Part shown: positions 1-5,631 of the stretch, piece by piece
Layout of the letters: every line of letters begins with the position of its first letter
Position numbering within the stretch: the stretch's first letter is position 1
DNA from: Candidatus Methanomethylophilaceae archaeon
GTDB lineage: Archaea; Thermoplasmatota; Thermoplasmata; Methanomassiliicoccales; Methanomethylophilaceae
Length of the DNA: 8,005 nucleotides
Direction: 5' to 3'
Assembly: GCA_017616575.1 (NCBI GenBank)
Contig: JAFZXW010000181.1
Coordinates: 1-8,005, forward strand
Translations under genes and position numbers: made by a program
Notes under the pieces: model-generated
What the model saw: only the letters and a program-made list of their open reading frames with translations
What the model was told of the DNA's origin: nothing
The model's database searches: none

Positions 1-374
1 CCGGGGACGGAGGCAAATACGCGAAGACCGCAGGCTCATCCGGAACCGTCGTCTCCAGGGGAGACAAAGTCATGGTTCTGATGCCTTCGGGAATAATCAA
101 GGAGTTCAGCCCCAACTGCCGCGCCGTCATCGGTGTCGTCGCAGGAGGAGGAAGGGGAGACAAGCCCATGGCAAAGGCCGGGAAGAACGTTCTGACCCTC
201 AGGTCCAGATCCACCGCCCCGTTCAAGACCAAGGGAGTCGCGATGAACCCTGTGGACCACCCCCACGGCGGAGGAAGCCACGCCCACGTCGGAGGGCCGA
301 ACTGCCAGAAGAGAACCGCATCGACCGGACAGAAGGTAGGATTCCTGCCTCCTAAGAAGAAAGTTAAGAAGTGA
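1..374 (+). CDS. rpl2: Large ribosomal subunit protein uL2 (L2), C-terminal part, 5' end outside the window
   Basis: Partial gene: the reading frame is open from base 3 and gives the last 123 residues, ending in TGA. uL2 binds 23S rRNA domain IV, supports subunit association and lies next to the peptidyl transferase centre. The signature GVAMNPVDHPHGGG is present; its first His (bases 258-260) is at the position of the conserved histidine implicated in peptidyl transfer, which is family knowledge. The SH3-like second half (VMVLMPSGIIKEF, CRAVIGVVAGGG) is recognisable. The extreme C-terminus, after HVGGP, looks unlike the usual archaeal PxTVSRxxPPGRKVG tail: it reads through GQKVGF and finishes with the lysine-rich PPKKKVKK. 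The stop is followed after 5 bases by rps19. Identity is secure; the first roughly half of the protein cannot be seen here. Confidence 0.97.
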   Translation, partial: GDGGKYAKTAGSSGTVVSRGDKVMVLMPSGIIKEFSPNCRAVIGVVAGGGRGDKPMAKAGKNVLTLRSRSTAPFKTKGVAMNPVDHPHGGGSHAHVGGPNCQKRTASTGQKVGFLPPKKKVKK

Positions 375-379
375 TTGCA

Positions 380-847
380 ATGGGAAAGAAGATTATTGCA
401 GGATCGGCAAAAGCCTCGAGGAGGAAGTCCAGGAAGAAGGCATCGGCAATCCAGGCGAGGAGGAAGAAAGAGTTCCTCTATCGCGGGATGAACATGGAGG
501 CTCTTCTCGCTCTGCCTTTCGACGAGCTCCTTGGAATCCTCCCCGCAGGGTCCAGGAGAACCTACCTCCGCGGCCTGAACTACGAGCAGCAGCTGCTGTT
601 CGACAAGCTCACCGCGGCTGAGCCCGGATCCGTCGTCAGGACCCACCGCAGGGATCTGCCGATCATTCCTCAGTTCGTTGGCAAGACTGTCAGCATCTAC
701 AACGGAAAGGAATTCAAAGAAGTAGAGATCAAACCCGAGATGATAGGGTGCTTCATCGGCGAGTTCGCCGTGACCAGGAAAGCCCCGCAGCACTCCGGAC
801 CCGGAGTCGGTGCTACCAGGTCTTCGAAGTTCATGCCGCTCAAGTGA
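380..847 (+). CDS. rps19: Small ribosomal subunit protein uS19 (S19)
   Basis: uS19 sits in the head of the 30S subunit, binds 16S rRNA together with uS13, and contacts the 50S subunit across the bridge region. The 155-aa product has a basic N-terminal stretch (residues 11-30, rich in Arg and Lys), then an archaeal-type helical region (EALLALPFDELLGILPAGSR), then the uS19 core RTHRRDLPIIPQFVGKTVSIYNG and the C-terminal signature GPGVGATRSSKFMPLK. Length is slightly above bacterial S19, as is normal for archaea. The ATG at 380 is chosen because the GTGAT just upstream acts as a Shine-Dalgarno sequence and the protein then starts MGKK. An in-frame GTG at 371, three codons earlier, overlaps the rpl2 stop but would place the ribosome on its own binding site. 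The first part of the gene uses more A/T-ending codons than later genes. Confidence 0.97.
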   Translation: MGKKIIAGSAKASRRKSRKKASAIQARRKKEFLYRGMNMEALLALPFDELLGILPAGSRRTYLRGLNYEQQLLFDKLTAAEPGSVVRTHRRDLPIIPQFVGKTVSIYNGKEFKEVEIKPEMIGCFIGEFAVTRKAPQHSGPGVGATRSSKFMPLK

Positions 848-856
848 GGTGAAGAC

Positions 857-1306
857 ATGGTTTCAGGATACACAGCAGCAGCAGACCCGGACACGACCGC
901 CAAGGCGCTCGGGAAGGAGATGCCCATCTCCCCCAAGTTCGCCCGCGAGGTCGTCGGCATGATCCGCGGAATGAAGGTGGACGTCGCGCGCCAGGCCCTC
1001 GAGGACGTCATGGCCAAGAAGAGGCCCGTCCCTCTCAAGAGGTACAACAAGCGCGTGTCCCACAAGGCCGGCGTCGGACCCGGAAGGTACCCCGTGAAGG
1101 CGGCGACCTACATACTCGGAGTCCTCAACAGCGCGGCCTCCAACGCCGAGTTCAAGGGGCTCGACGTGTCGAACATGGCGATCTCCACGATCTCCGTCTC
1201 CAGGGGGCGCACCATCCCCGGGCACATGCCCAGGGCCCACGGGCGCGCCACCCCTTGGAACCAGGAGACCGTGAACCTCGAGATCATAATCCAGGAGGTA
1301 GAGTGA
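857..1306 (+). CDS. rpl22: Large ribosomal subunit protein uL22 (L22)
   Basis: uL22 binds 23S rRNA and its extended beta-hairpin lines the nascent-peptide exit tunnel. The 149-aa product matches the archaeal/eukaryotic form (L17e type): an N-terminal YTAAADPDTTAKALG stretch, the core helices ISPKFAREVVGMIRGMKVDVARQALE, the motif VSHKAG followed by GPGRYPVKAA, and the hairpin/C-terminal region RGRTIPGHMPRAHGRATPWN. Length is typical of archaeal members (about 150 aa). A 9-base gap follows rps19 and carries a GAGGTGA Shine-Dalgarno sequence overlapping that gene's stop. Only 2 bases separate its own TGA from the ATG of rps3. The third codon positions are almost all G or C from here on. Confidence 0.97.
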   Translation: MVSGYTAAADPDTTAKALGKEMPISPKFAREVVGMIRGMKVDVARQALEDVMAKKRPVPLKRYNKRVSHKAGVGPGRYPVKAATYILGVLNSAASNAEFKGLDVSNMAISTISVSRGRTIPGHMPRAHGRATPWNQETVNLEIIIQEVE

Positions 1307-1308
1307 AC

Positions 1309-2001
1309 ATGGCATCAGAGAGGAAATTCGTCGCCGAGAACGTCCGCAGGGTCCTCCTCAAGGAGTACCTGATGACGGAGGTCAGCCGCGCCGGTTTCGG
1401 AGGGCTCGACGTCCAGAGGACCCCCATGGGCACCCGCGTCCTGCTCACCACCGAGAGGCCCGGGCTCGTCATCGGGCGCCGCGGACAGACGATCAAGAAC
1501 CTGACCACCGTCATAGAGGAGCGCTTCGGCTTCGAGAACCCCCAGATCGAGGTCCAGGAAGTCAAGAACCCCAGCCTCAACGCGCAGATAATGGCAGAGA
1601 AGCTCGCCTTCTCCCTCGAGAGGGGATGGCACTTCCGCAGGGCCGGGCACTCCACCGTCCGCAGGATCATGGATGCGGGCGCCCGCGGCTGCCACATCAT
1701 CGTGGCCGGCAAGCTGACCGGCCAGAGGCACAGGACCGAGAAGTTCAAGGAGGGCTACATCAAGTTCTGCGGAGAGCCCAAGGCGAACTTCATCGACCAC
1801 GGCTACGCGGTCGCCAAGCTCAAGATGGGAGTCATCGGAGTCACCGTCGAGATCATGGACAAGGACGCGAAGCTCCCCGCGGACATCACCGTGCTGAACA
1901 AGACCGAGGCCGCCGCGGTCCTTCCAGACCTGTTCGCCGCCCCCGCCGAGGCCCCCGCCGAGGAGGCAGAGCCCCAGGAGGTGCAGCGATGGCCTCGTTG
2001 A
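1309..2001 (+). CDS. rps3: Small ribosomal subunit protein uS3 (S3)
   Basis: uS3 lies at the mRNA entry side of the 30S head, contacts uS10 and uS14, and takes part in mRNA unwinding. The 230-aa protein has an N-terminal helix region (residues 1-40), a type II KH domain with the GRRG loop (GLVIGRRGQ, residues 52-60), and the C-terminal domain with RRAGHSTVRRIMDAGARGCHI and GVIGVTVEIM. It ends in an acidic Ala/Pro/Glu tail (about residues 208-226), a feature seen in many archaeal S3 proteins. The frame is open further upstream to an ATG at 1255 inside rpl22, but that is rejected: the ATG at 1309 has GGAGGT upstream and yields the family-like start MASERKF. The last 13 bases overlap rpl29, so the terminal QRWPR is encoded by bases that also start the next gene. 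Confidence 0.97.
   Translation: MASERKFVAENVRRVLLKEYLMTEVSRAGFGGLDVQRTPMGTRVLLTTERPGLVIGRRGQTIKNLTTVIEERFGFENPQIEVQEVKNPSLNAQIMAEKLAFSLERGWHFRRAGHSTVRRIMDAGARGCHIIVAGKLTGQRHRTEKFKEGYIKFCGEPKANFIDHGYAVAKLKMGVIGVTVEIMDKDAKLPADITVLNKTEAAAVLPDLFAAPAEAPAEEAEPQEVQRWPR
1976..1983 (+). promoter_or_regulatory. Shine-Dalgarno sequence for rpl29 inside rps3
   Basis: AGGAGGTG is an 8-base uninterrupted match to the archaeal 16S rRNA 3' end complement, 5 bases before the rpl29 ATG at 1989. It lies wholly within rps3 and encodes parts of its Gln-Glu-Val residues. It is the longest Shine-Dalgarno match seen in the window and fixes the rpl29 start despite the 13-base gene overlap. Confidence 0.8.
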
Positions 2002-2192
2002 AGACCGCGGACATCAGGAACATGAGCGCCGAGGAGCGCAACCAGAAGCTCAAGGAGCTTCGTGACGAGCTGATGCACGAGAGGGGTGGCTCTGCTTCCG
2101 GAGGAGCCCCCTCCAGCCCTGGCGCCATCCGCGCCCTCAGGCTCAACATCGCCCGCATAATGACCGTCCAGAAGGAGGAGGAAGAGATCTGA
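1989..2192 (+). CDS. rpl29: Large ribosomal subunit protein uL29 (L29)
   Basis: uL29 is a small two-helix protein near the polypeptide tunnel exit, next to uL23, where the signal recognition particle and nascent-chain factors dock. The 67-aa product has the typical archaeal layout: MASLKTADIRNMSAEERNQKLKEL-type first helix with the LKELRDELMHER motif, a glycine/serine/proline loop (GGSASGGAPSSPG) and a second helix RALRLNIARIMTVQKEEE. The frame extends far upstream through rps3, but that is a shadow of rps3; the ATG at 1989 has a strong ribosome binding site and matches family length. The stop codon shares its A with the ATG of the aIF1 gene (TGATG). Its closing Lys/Glu codons also supply the GGAGG sequence used by that gene. 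Confidence 0.95.
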   Translation: MASLKTADIRNMSAEERNQKLKELRDELMHERGGSASGGAPSSPGAIRALRLNIARIMTVQKEEEEI

Positions 2193-2491
2193 TGGCTGAT
2201 ATCTGCCCGGTATGTGGATTGCCTAAGGAGCTGTGCATGTGCGAGGAGATCGCACGCGAGCAGCAGACCGTGAGGATTTCGATTGACAGCCGCAGGTACG
2301 GCAAGACCGTAACCGTGATCGACGGTATCGACGAGAACGACATCGACATCGGCGATCTCGCCAAGCAGTTGAAAAACAGGTGCGCCGCAGGCGGAACTTG
2401 CAAAGACGGCCGCATCGAGCTCCAGGGGGACCACAAGAAGAAAGTGAAGTCCGTCCTGGAGGAAATGGGATTCCGTACAGAGGTAAGATGA
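2192..2491 (+). CDS. sui1: Translation initiation factor aIF1 (SUI1/eIF1 family)
   Basis: aIF1 binds the 30S subunit near the P site and enforces start-codon selection and initiator-tRNA fidelity; it is the archaeal counterpart of eIF1 and of bacterial YciH. The 99-aa product starts with a short Cys cluster CPVCGLPKELCMCEE (Cys 5, 8, 15, 17), typical of archaeal members and possibly a metal site. The SUI1 domain follows (about residues 24-97): RRYGKTVTVIDGID, then KNRCAAGGTCKDGRIELQGDHK, the loop and strand characteristic of the family. Full length is typical. It overlaps rpl29 by one base and rnp1 by four (ATGA). Codon use is less G/C-ending than in the flanking ribosomal protein genes. This position between uL29 and the RNase P subunit is common in euryarchaea. 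Confidence 0.95.
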   Translation: MADICPVCGLPKELCMCEEIAREQQTVRISIDSRRYGKTVTVIDGIDENDIDIGDLAKQLKNRCAAGGTCKDGRIELQGDHKKKVKSVLEEMGFRTEVR

Positions 2492-2742
2492 AAGACTCTA
2501 ACTTCGTCAGGACTGAACTCATCGGACTGGACGTGGAAGTGCTGTCTGCGCCATTCTCGGGCATATCCGGGAAGGTGGTCGACGAAACGAAGCGTACGTT
2601 CACCATCGAATCGGACGGAACTGAGAGAATGGTACCCAAGCCAGGCAACGAGTTCAGGTTCGCATATGAAGGCAGAACCATCGACATCATCGGATCAGAG
2701 ATAATGCACCGGCCAGAGGACAGAATCAAAAAGGTTAGGTGA
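2488..2742 (+). CDS. rnp1: Ribonuclease P protein component 1 (Rpp29/Pop4)
   Basis: Rpp29 is one of the protein subunits of archaeal RNase P, which removes the 5' leader of precursor tRNAs; it pairs with Rpp21 on the specificity domain of the RNA. The product is 84 aa, on the short side for the family. It shows the expected Sm-like barrel pattern: RTELIGLDVEVL at residues 8-19, GKVVDETKRTFTIE in the middle, and the closing IIGSEIMHRPEDRIKK, whose RPExR is conserved. The ATG at 2488 overlaps the aIF1 stop as ATGA and has GAGGT upstream; the frame runs further back only as an aIF1 shadow. In a hand count about 28 of 84 codons end in A or T, against about 5 in the first 84 codons of rps4e, fitting a less highly expressed gene. 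Confidence 0.93.
   Translation: MKDSNFVRTELIGLDVEVLSAPFSGISGKVVDETKRTFTIESDGTERMVPKPGNEFRFAYEGRTIDIIGSEIMHRPEDRIKKVR
2737..2742 (+). promoter_or_regulatory. Shine-Dalgarno sequence for rps17, containing the rnp1 stop codon
   Basis: AGGTGA lies 5 bases before the ATG at 2748; its last three bases are the TGA stop of rnp1. This supports the ATG over the in-frame GTG at 2739, which would lie inside the binding site itself. Confidence 0.75.
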
Positions 2743-2747
2743 ATATA

Positions 2748-3080
2748 ATGGCAGCAGAAATCAAAGACATCGGATTCGACGTCGCTCCCCCCTCCATGGA
2801 GTGCAACGACCCCAACTGCCCGTTCCACGGCAGCCTGTCGGTCAGGGGACAGACGATCGACGGGGTAGTCGCCACCGTCAAGATGAACAAGACGGTCGTA
2901 GTAGAGCGCAACTACCTCAGGTTTGTGAAGAAGTACGAGAGATACGAGAAAAGGAGCAGCAGGTATTCCGCCCACGCCCCCGCCTGCCTCGGACTGAAGG
3001 CCGGCGACAGGGTCACCATCGCGGAGTGCCGCCCCCTGTCCAAGACCGTGTCTTTCGTGGTCATCGAGAAGAAGGAGTGA
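2748..3080 (+). CDS. rps17: Small ribosomal subunit protein uS17 (S17)
   Basis: uS17 is a primary 16S rRNA-binding OB-fold protein of the 30S body. The 110-aa product has the archaeal/eukaryotic (S11) N-terminal extension with CNDPNCPFHGSLSVRG (Cys 19 and 24), then the core GVVATVKMNKTVVVERNYLRFV, the KKYERYEKRSSRYSAHAP segment and the family end GDRVTIAECRPLSKTVSFVVIE. Length is normal for archaea. The ATG at 2748 is preferred to the GTG at 2739, three codons earlier, because AGGTGA at 2737-2742 is the ribosome binding site. The gap to rnp1 is 5 bases and to rpl14 is 5 bases. No odd features. Confidence 0.97.
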   Translation: MAAEIKDIGFDVAPPSMECNDPNCPFHGSLSVRGQTIDGVVATVKMNKTVVVERNYLRFVKKYERYEKRSSRYSAHAPACLGLKAGDRVTIAECRPLSKTVSFVVIEKKE

Positions 3081-3085
3081 TCTGG

Positions 3086-3484
3086 ATGAAGGGAATAGCC
3101 GGAAACCAGACCAGAGGCCTTCAGAACGGGTCCCGCCTGGACGTCATCGACAACACCGGGGCCAAGGTCATCGAGATCATAACCGTCCCCGGGTACCATG
3201 GGGTCGCCAGGAGGGTCCCCAGCGCGGGAATCGGAGACCTGGTGATCGCCTCGGTCAAGAAGGGGACCCCCCAGATGAGGAGGCAGATCGTCTTCGCGGT
3301 CATAGTCCGCCAGAGGCGCCCCACCAGGAGGCCCGACGGGACGATCGTCTTCTTCGAGGACAACGCGGCGGTCATCACCACCGAGACCGGTGAGACCAAG
3401 GGAACCGACATCAAAGGGCCCGTCGCCAGGGAGGCGGCGGAGAGATGGCCTCGCATATCCGCGACCGCCAACACTATCATCTGA
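3086..3484 (+). CDS. rpl14: Large ribosomal subunit protein uL14 (L14)
   Basis: uL14 is a beta-barrel protein on the 50S interface that contacts 16S rRNA in an intersubunit bridge and lies near the translational GTPase site. The 132-aa product carries LDVIDNTGAKVIEIITVPGY at the start, a basic central section (KKGTPQMRRQIVFAVIVRQRR), the loop DGTIVFFEDNAAVI, and the archaeal C-terminal signature GPVAREAAERWPRI. The frame continues upstream through rps17 only as an out-of-frame shadow; the ATG at 3086 has GGAGTGATC (3074-3082) three bases before it and gives the usual archaeal length. The gap to rpl24 is 10 bases. Confidence 0.97.
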   Translation: MKGIAGNQTRGLQNGSRLDVIDNTGAKVIEIITVPGYHGVARRVPSAGIGDLVIASVKKGTPQMRRQIVFAVIVRQRRPTRRPDGTIVFFEDNAAVITTETGETKGTDIKGPVAREAAERWPRISATANTII

Positions 3485-3494
3485 GGTGCTAGGC

Positions 3495-3869
3495 ATGGTT
3501 AGCAGCAAAGCTAGGGTTCAAAGGAAGAATCAGGCGAACGCGCCGGCTCACGTCAAGAGGAAGATGCTCTCCGCCCACCTCAGCGATGAGCTCCGCAAGA
3601 AATACGGGGTCCGCTCCGCCAGGGTGTGCAAAGGGGACACCGTGGTCGTCGTTCGCGGAAACAGCGACATCAGGAACATCGAGGGCAAGGTCGTGTCCGT
3701 CTACACCAAGACCGGACGCGTCGCTATCGAGGGCATCGCCATAAAGCAGGCCGACGGCACCGATACCGAGCGCCCCATCCACGCGTCCAACCTGGTCATC
3801 GTGAAGCTGAACACCGAGGACCAGTGGAGGGTCGAGTCCCTCTCTAAGAACAAGGAGGCTAAACAATGA
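3495..3869 (+). CDS. rpl24: Large ribosomal subunit protein uL24 (L24)
   Basis: uL24 initiates 50S assembly by binding the 5' domain of 23S rRNA and sits near the tunnel exit. The 124-aa archaeal/eukaryotic-type (L26) protein has the N-terminal block SKARVQRKNQANAPAHVKRK, the motif LSDELRKKYGVRSARVCKGD, and the KOW region from about residue 46 (GDTVVVVRGNSDIRNIEGKV). It ends with RPIHASNLVIVKL and a short charged tail. The ATG at 3495 follows GAGGTG at 3483-3488 by 6 bases. The first 15 or so codons are richer in A/T endings, as at several starts here that follow a short gap. The TGA stop overlaps the next gene as ATGA. Confidence 0.97.
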   Translation: MVSSKARVQRKNQANAPAHVKRKMLSAHLSDELRKKYGVRSARVCKGDTVVVVRGNSDIRNIEGKVVSVYTKTGRVAIEGIAIKQADGTDTERPIHASNLVIVKLNTEDQWRVESLSKNKEAKQ

Positions 3870-4573
3870 GCGATCACATGAAGAGGCTGGCGGCGCCCAG
3901 GACCTGGCCCCTGAAGAGGAAGGTCAACGTCTGGGTCGCCAAGCAGTCCCCCGGAGCCCACTCCCTCGAGGAGTCCATGGCCGCCGTCACCGTCCTCAGG
4001 GACATGATCGGCGCCTGCGACACCGCCAGGGAGGCCAAGAGGATCATAGGAAACCGCGAGATGTTCGTGGACGGGAAGGCGGTCAAGAACCCCAAGATGC
4101 CCGTCGGTTTCATGGACGTCGTCTGCGTCCCCAAGCTGGGCGTCGTGTGCCGCATGCTCCTCACCGACAAAGGGAAGCTCGTGCTCGTCCCCATCGACGA
4201 GGCCGAGGCCAAGTGGAAGATCTGCAAGATCGAGAACAAGACCGTCGTGAAGGGCGGGAAGTTCCAGCTCAACCTCAGCGGCGGAAGGAACGTCCTCCTG
4301 GACGAGAACAAGTACAAGTGCGGCGACTCCCTGAAGATCGCCTTCGAGGGACAGAAGGTCCTCGAGCACTTCCCCTTCGCCGAGGGGTGCCCCGTCCTCA
4401 TCAAGGAAGGTTCCCACAGCGGTAACGTCAAGACCGTCAAGGAGGTCCACGTCGTCCGCAGGAGCGGCCCCAACGTGGTCGTGTTCTCCGACGGCACCGA
4501 GACCGTCACCGACAACTGCATCGTCATCGGGGCGTCCGCTCCCGCGATCAAGCTCCCGGAGGCCTCCGAATGA
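3866..4573 (+). CDS. rps4e: Small ribosomal subunit protein eS4 (S4e)
   Basis: eS4 is found only in archaea and eukaryotes and binds 16S/18S rRNA in the small-subunit body. The 235-aa protein opens with MKRLAAPRTWPLKRK, the usual signature, with the SPGAHSLEESM motif nearby. An S4-type RNA-binding segment follows (about residues 42-88, AREAKRIIGNREMFVDGKAV), then the central S4e domain with KWKICKIENKTVVKGGKFQLNL and a C-terminal KOW motif near residues 174-195 (GCPVLIKEGSHSGNVKTVKEV-like). Length matches the family. The ATG at 3866 overlaps rpl24 by 4 bases and has AAGGAGG at 3852-3858. Codon use is strongly biased to G/C endings, which produces long open antisense frames that are not genes. 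Confidence 0.97.
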   Translation: MSDHMKRLAAPRTWPLKRKVNVWVAKQSPGAHSLEESMAAVTVLRDMIGACDTAREAKRIIGNREMFVDGKAVKNPKMPVGFMDVVCVPKLGVVCRMLLTDKGKLVLVPIDEAEAKWKICKIENKTVVKGGKFQLNLSGGRNVLLDENKYKCGDSLKIAFEGQKVLEHFPFAEGCPVLIKEGSHSGNVKTVKEVHVVRRSGPNVVVFSDGTETVTDNCIVIGASAPAIKLPEASE

Positions 4574-5079
4574 ACGCGATGAGGCAGCTCCACGTCGAGA
4601 AGGTCGTCGTGAACATAGGAGTCGGCGAGGCCGGAGAGAGGCTCGTCAAGGCCGAGAAGGTCCTCGAGATGGTCACCGGGCACAAGCCCGTCGAGACGAT
4701 CTCCAAGACCGTCAACAGGGACCTCGGGATACGCGTCGGCATGCCCCTCGGGTGCAAGGTCACCCTTAGGGGAGAGGACGCCGAGGACTTCGTCAAGAGG
4801 GCCCTCGTCATCCGCGAGATGCGCGTGCCCGAGTACTCCTTCGACAAGGAGGGCAACATGTCCTTCGGAATCTCCGACTACACGGACTTCGACGGCATGA
4901 AGTACGACCCCGAGATCGGGATCTTCGGGATGGACGTCAACGTCGTCCTCAGGAGGTCCGGGAACAGGATCACCCAGAGGGCCCTCCTCAAGAGGAGGAT
5001 CCCCAAGCACCACCGCGTAGACCGCGAAGAGGCCATACAGTACATGAAAGACACTTTCGAGGTTCAGGTGATTCAGTGA
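4570..5079 (+). CDS. rpl5: Large ribosomal subunit protein uL5 (L5)
   Basis: uL5 binds 5S rRNA in the central protuberance and contacts the P-site tRNA and the head of the small subunit. The 169-aa product is of the archaeal/eukaryotic (L11) type: [17 protein letters not shown] near the N-terminus, [21 protein letters not shown], and the highly conserved [21 protein letters not shown] region followed by [26 protein letters not shown]. The start ATG at 4570 overlaps rps4e by 4 bases with GGAGG at 4558-4562; a second Met at codon 4 is possible but less well placed. The last 60 bases shift toward A/T-ending codons as the rps14 ribosome binding site is approached. Confidence 0.97.
   Translation: MNAMRQLHVEKVVVNIGVGEAGERLVKAEKVLEMVTGHKPVETISKTVNRDLGIRVGMPLGCKVTLRGEDAEDFVKRALVIREMRVPEYSFDKEGNMSFGISDYTDFDGMKYDPEIGIFGMDVNVVLRRSGNRITQRALLKRRIPKHHRVDREEAIQYMKDTFEVQVIQ
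5066..5072 (+). promoter_or_regulatory. Shine-Dalgarno sequence for the GTG-initiated rps14
   Basis: AGGTGAT lies inside the last codons of rpl5, 3 bases before the GTG at 5076. No in-frame ATG occurs upstream of the first Cys pair, so this match decides the start of the 48-aa uS14. Confidence 0.75.
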
Positions 5080-5222
5080 AGCCCAAGAAGCAGTACGGAA
5101 GATCGGTCGGCTGCACCCGCTGCGGACGCAGAAGAGGAATCATAAGGAGGTACGGGATGCACCTGTGCCGCCAGTGCTTCAGGGACATGGCCCCAGAGCT
5201 CGGATTCAAGAAGTATTCGTGA
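5076..5222 (+). CDS. rps14: Small ribosomal subunit protein uS14, zinc-binding type (S14/S29)
   Basis: uS14 sits in the 30S head between uS3, uS10 and uS19. The gene encodes only 48 aa: M(GTG)[18 protein letters not shown], then [18 protein letters not shown], ending [10 protein letters not shown]. Two CxxC pairs (Cys 13/16 and Cys 31/34) form the zinc ribbon of the C+ form of the family; the R-rich segment between them contacts rRNA. Length is normal for archaeal uS14 (about 50 aa). The only sensible start is the GTG at 5076, overlapping the rpl5 stop as GTGA with AGGTGAT just before it. The gene is easily missed by length-filtered gene callers. The next gene's ribosome binding site overlaps this gene's stop. 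Confidence 0.95.
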   Translation: MKPKKQYGRSVGCTRCGRRRGIIRRYGMHLCRQCFRDMAPELGFKKYS

Positions 5223-5227
5223 GGTGA
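5221..5227 (+). promoter_or_regulatory. Shine-Dalgarno sequence for rps8, overlapping the rps14 stop
   Basis: GAGGTGA begins on the second base of the rps14 TGA and ends 5 bases before the rps8 ATG at 5233. It argues against the in-frame GTG at 5224, which is part of this element. Confidence 0.75.
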
Positions 5228-5232
5228 GTCAA

Positions 5233-5622
5233 ATGCAGTGCGATCCATTGAACGACGCCATGTGCGTCATTAAGAACGCCGCCCTCAACGGAAAGAGCGA
5301 ATGCGTCATCCAGCCCTCCTCCAAACTCATCGGCCGTGTGCTGAAGGTTATGCAGGACCGCGGATACATAAGCCAGTTCGAATACGTAGAGGACGGTAAA
5401 GCAGGTAAATTCCACGTCATGCTCGACGGCGCCATAAACGACTGCGGCGTGATCAAGCCCAGGTACTCGGTCACCGTGTCCGAGGTCGAGAAGTTCGAGG
5501 CGAGGTTCCTCCCCGCACAGGACTTCGGCCTCCTCATCCTGACCACCACCGCCGGAGTGATCACCCAGGACCGCGCCAAAGAGCTCGGCATAGGCGGCAA
5601 GCTGCTCGCCTTCGTATATTGA
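5233..5622 (+). CDS. rps8: Small ribosomal subunit protein uS8 (S8)
   Basis: uS8 binds the central domain of 16S rRNA early in 30S assembly; in bacteria it also represses the spc operon by binding its mRNA, a role not demonstrated by this sequence. The 129-aa product is of the archaeal (S15a) type: DPLNDAMCVIKNAALNGK at the start, a first domain to about residue 70 including IGRVLKVMQDRGYISQFEYV, and the C-terminal domain with IKPRYSVTVSEVEKFEARFLP and the end signature TTTAGVITQDRAKELGIGGKLLAFVY. Start at ATG 5233 is supported by the GAGGTGA at 5221-5227; the GTG at 5224 would add MSQ only. The 10-base gap to rps14 is among the longest in the window. Confidence 0.97.
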   Translation: MQCDPLNDAMCVIKNAALNGKSECVIQPSSKLIGRVLKVMQDRGYISQFEYVEDGKAGKFHVMLDGAINDCGVIKPRYSVTVSEVEKFEARFLPAQDFGLLILTTTAGVITQDRAKELGIGGKLLAFVY

Positions 5623-5631
5623 GGAATGTGA

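Noticed and set aside
1255..1308. Upstream ATG for rps3 inside rpl22
   Set aside because: It would add 18 non-conserved residues read out of frame from rpl22, while the ATG at 1309 has GGAGGT upstream and gives the normal N-terminus.
1626..1988. Upstream extension of the rpl29 frame through rps3
   Set aside because: The extension is an Arg/Gly/His-rich shadow of rps3; uL29 is normally about 65-70 aa and has a strong binding site for the ATG at 1989.
2223..2975. A 250-codon minus-strand frame across aIF1, rnp1 and rps17
   Set aside because: It covers three well-supported sense genes, and the translation has no family signature.
2801..3085. Upstream extension of the rpl14 frame through rps17
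   Set aside because: The added sequence is a Gln/Arg-rich out-of-frame reading of rps17; uL14 is complete from 3086.
3485..3494. Possible promoter or terminator in one of the longest gaps (rpl14-rpl24; the rps14-rps8 gap is equally long)
   Set aside because: The gap is 10 bases and occupied by a Shine-Dalgarno sequence; there is no TATA-like box, T tract or hairpin.
3874..5013. A 379-codon open frame on the minus strand across rps4e and rpl5
   Set aside because: It is antisense to two unmistakable ribosomal protein genes whose G/C-ending codons remove stops from that frame; its translation is a low-complexity Asp/Gly/Leu/Val series with no recognisable domain.
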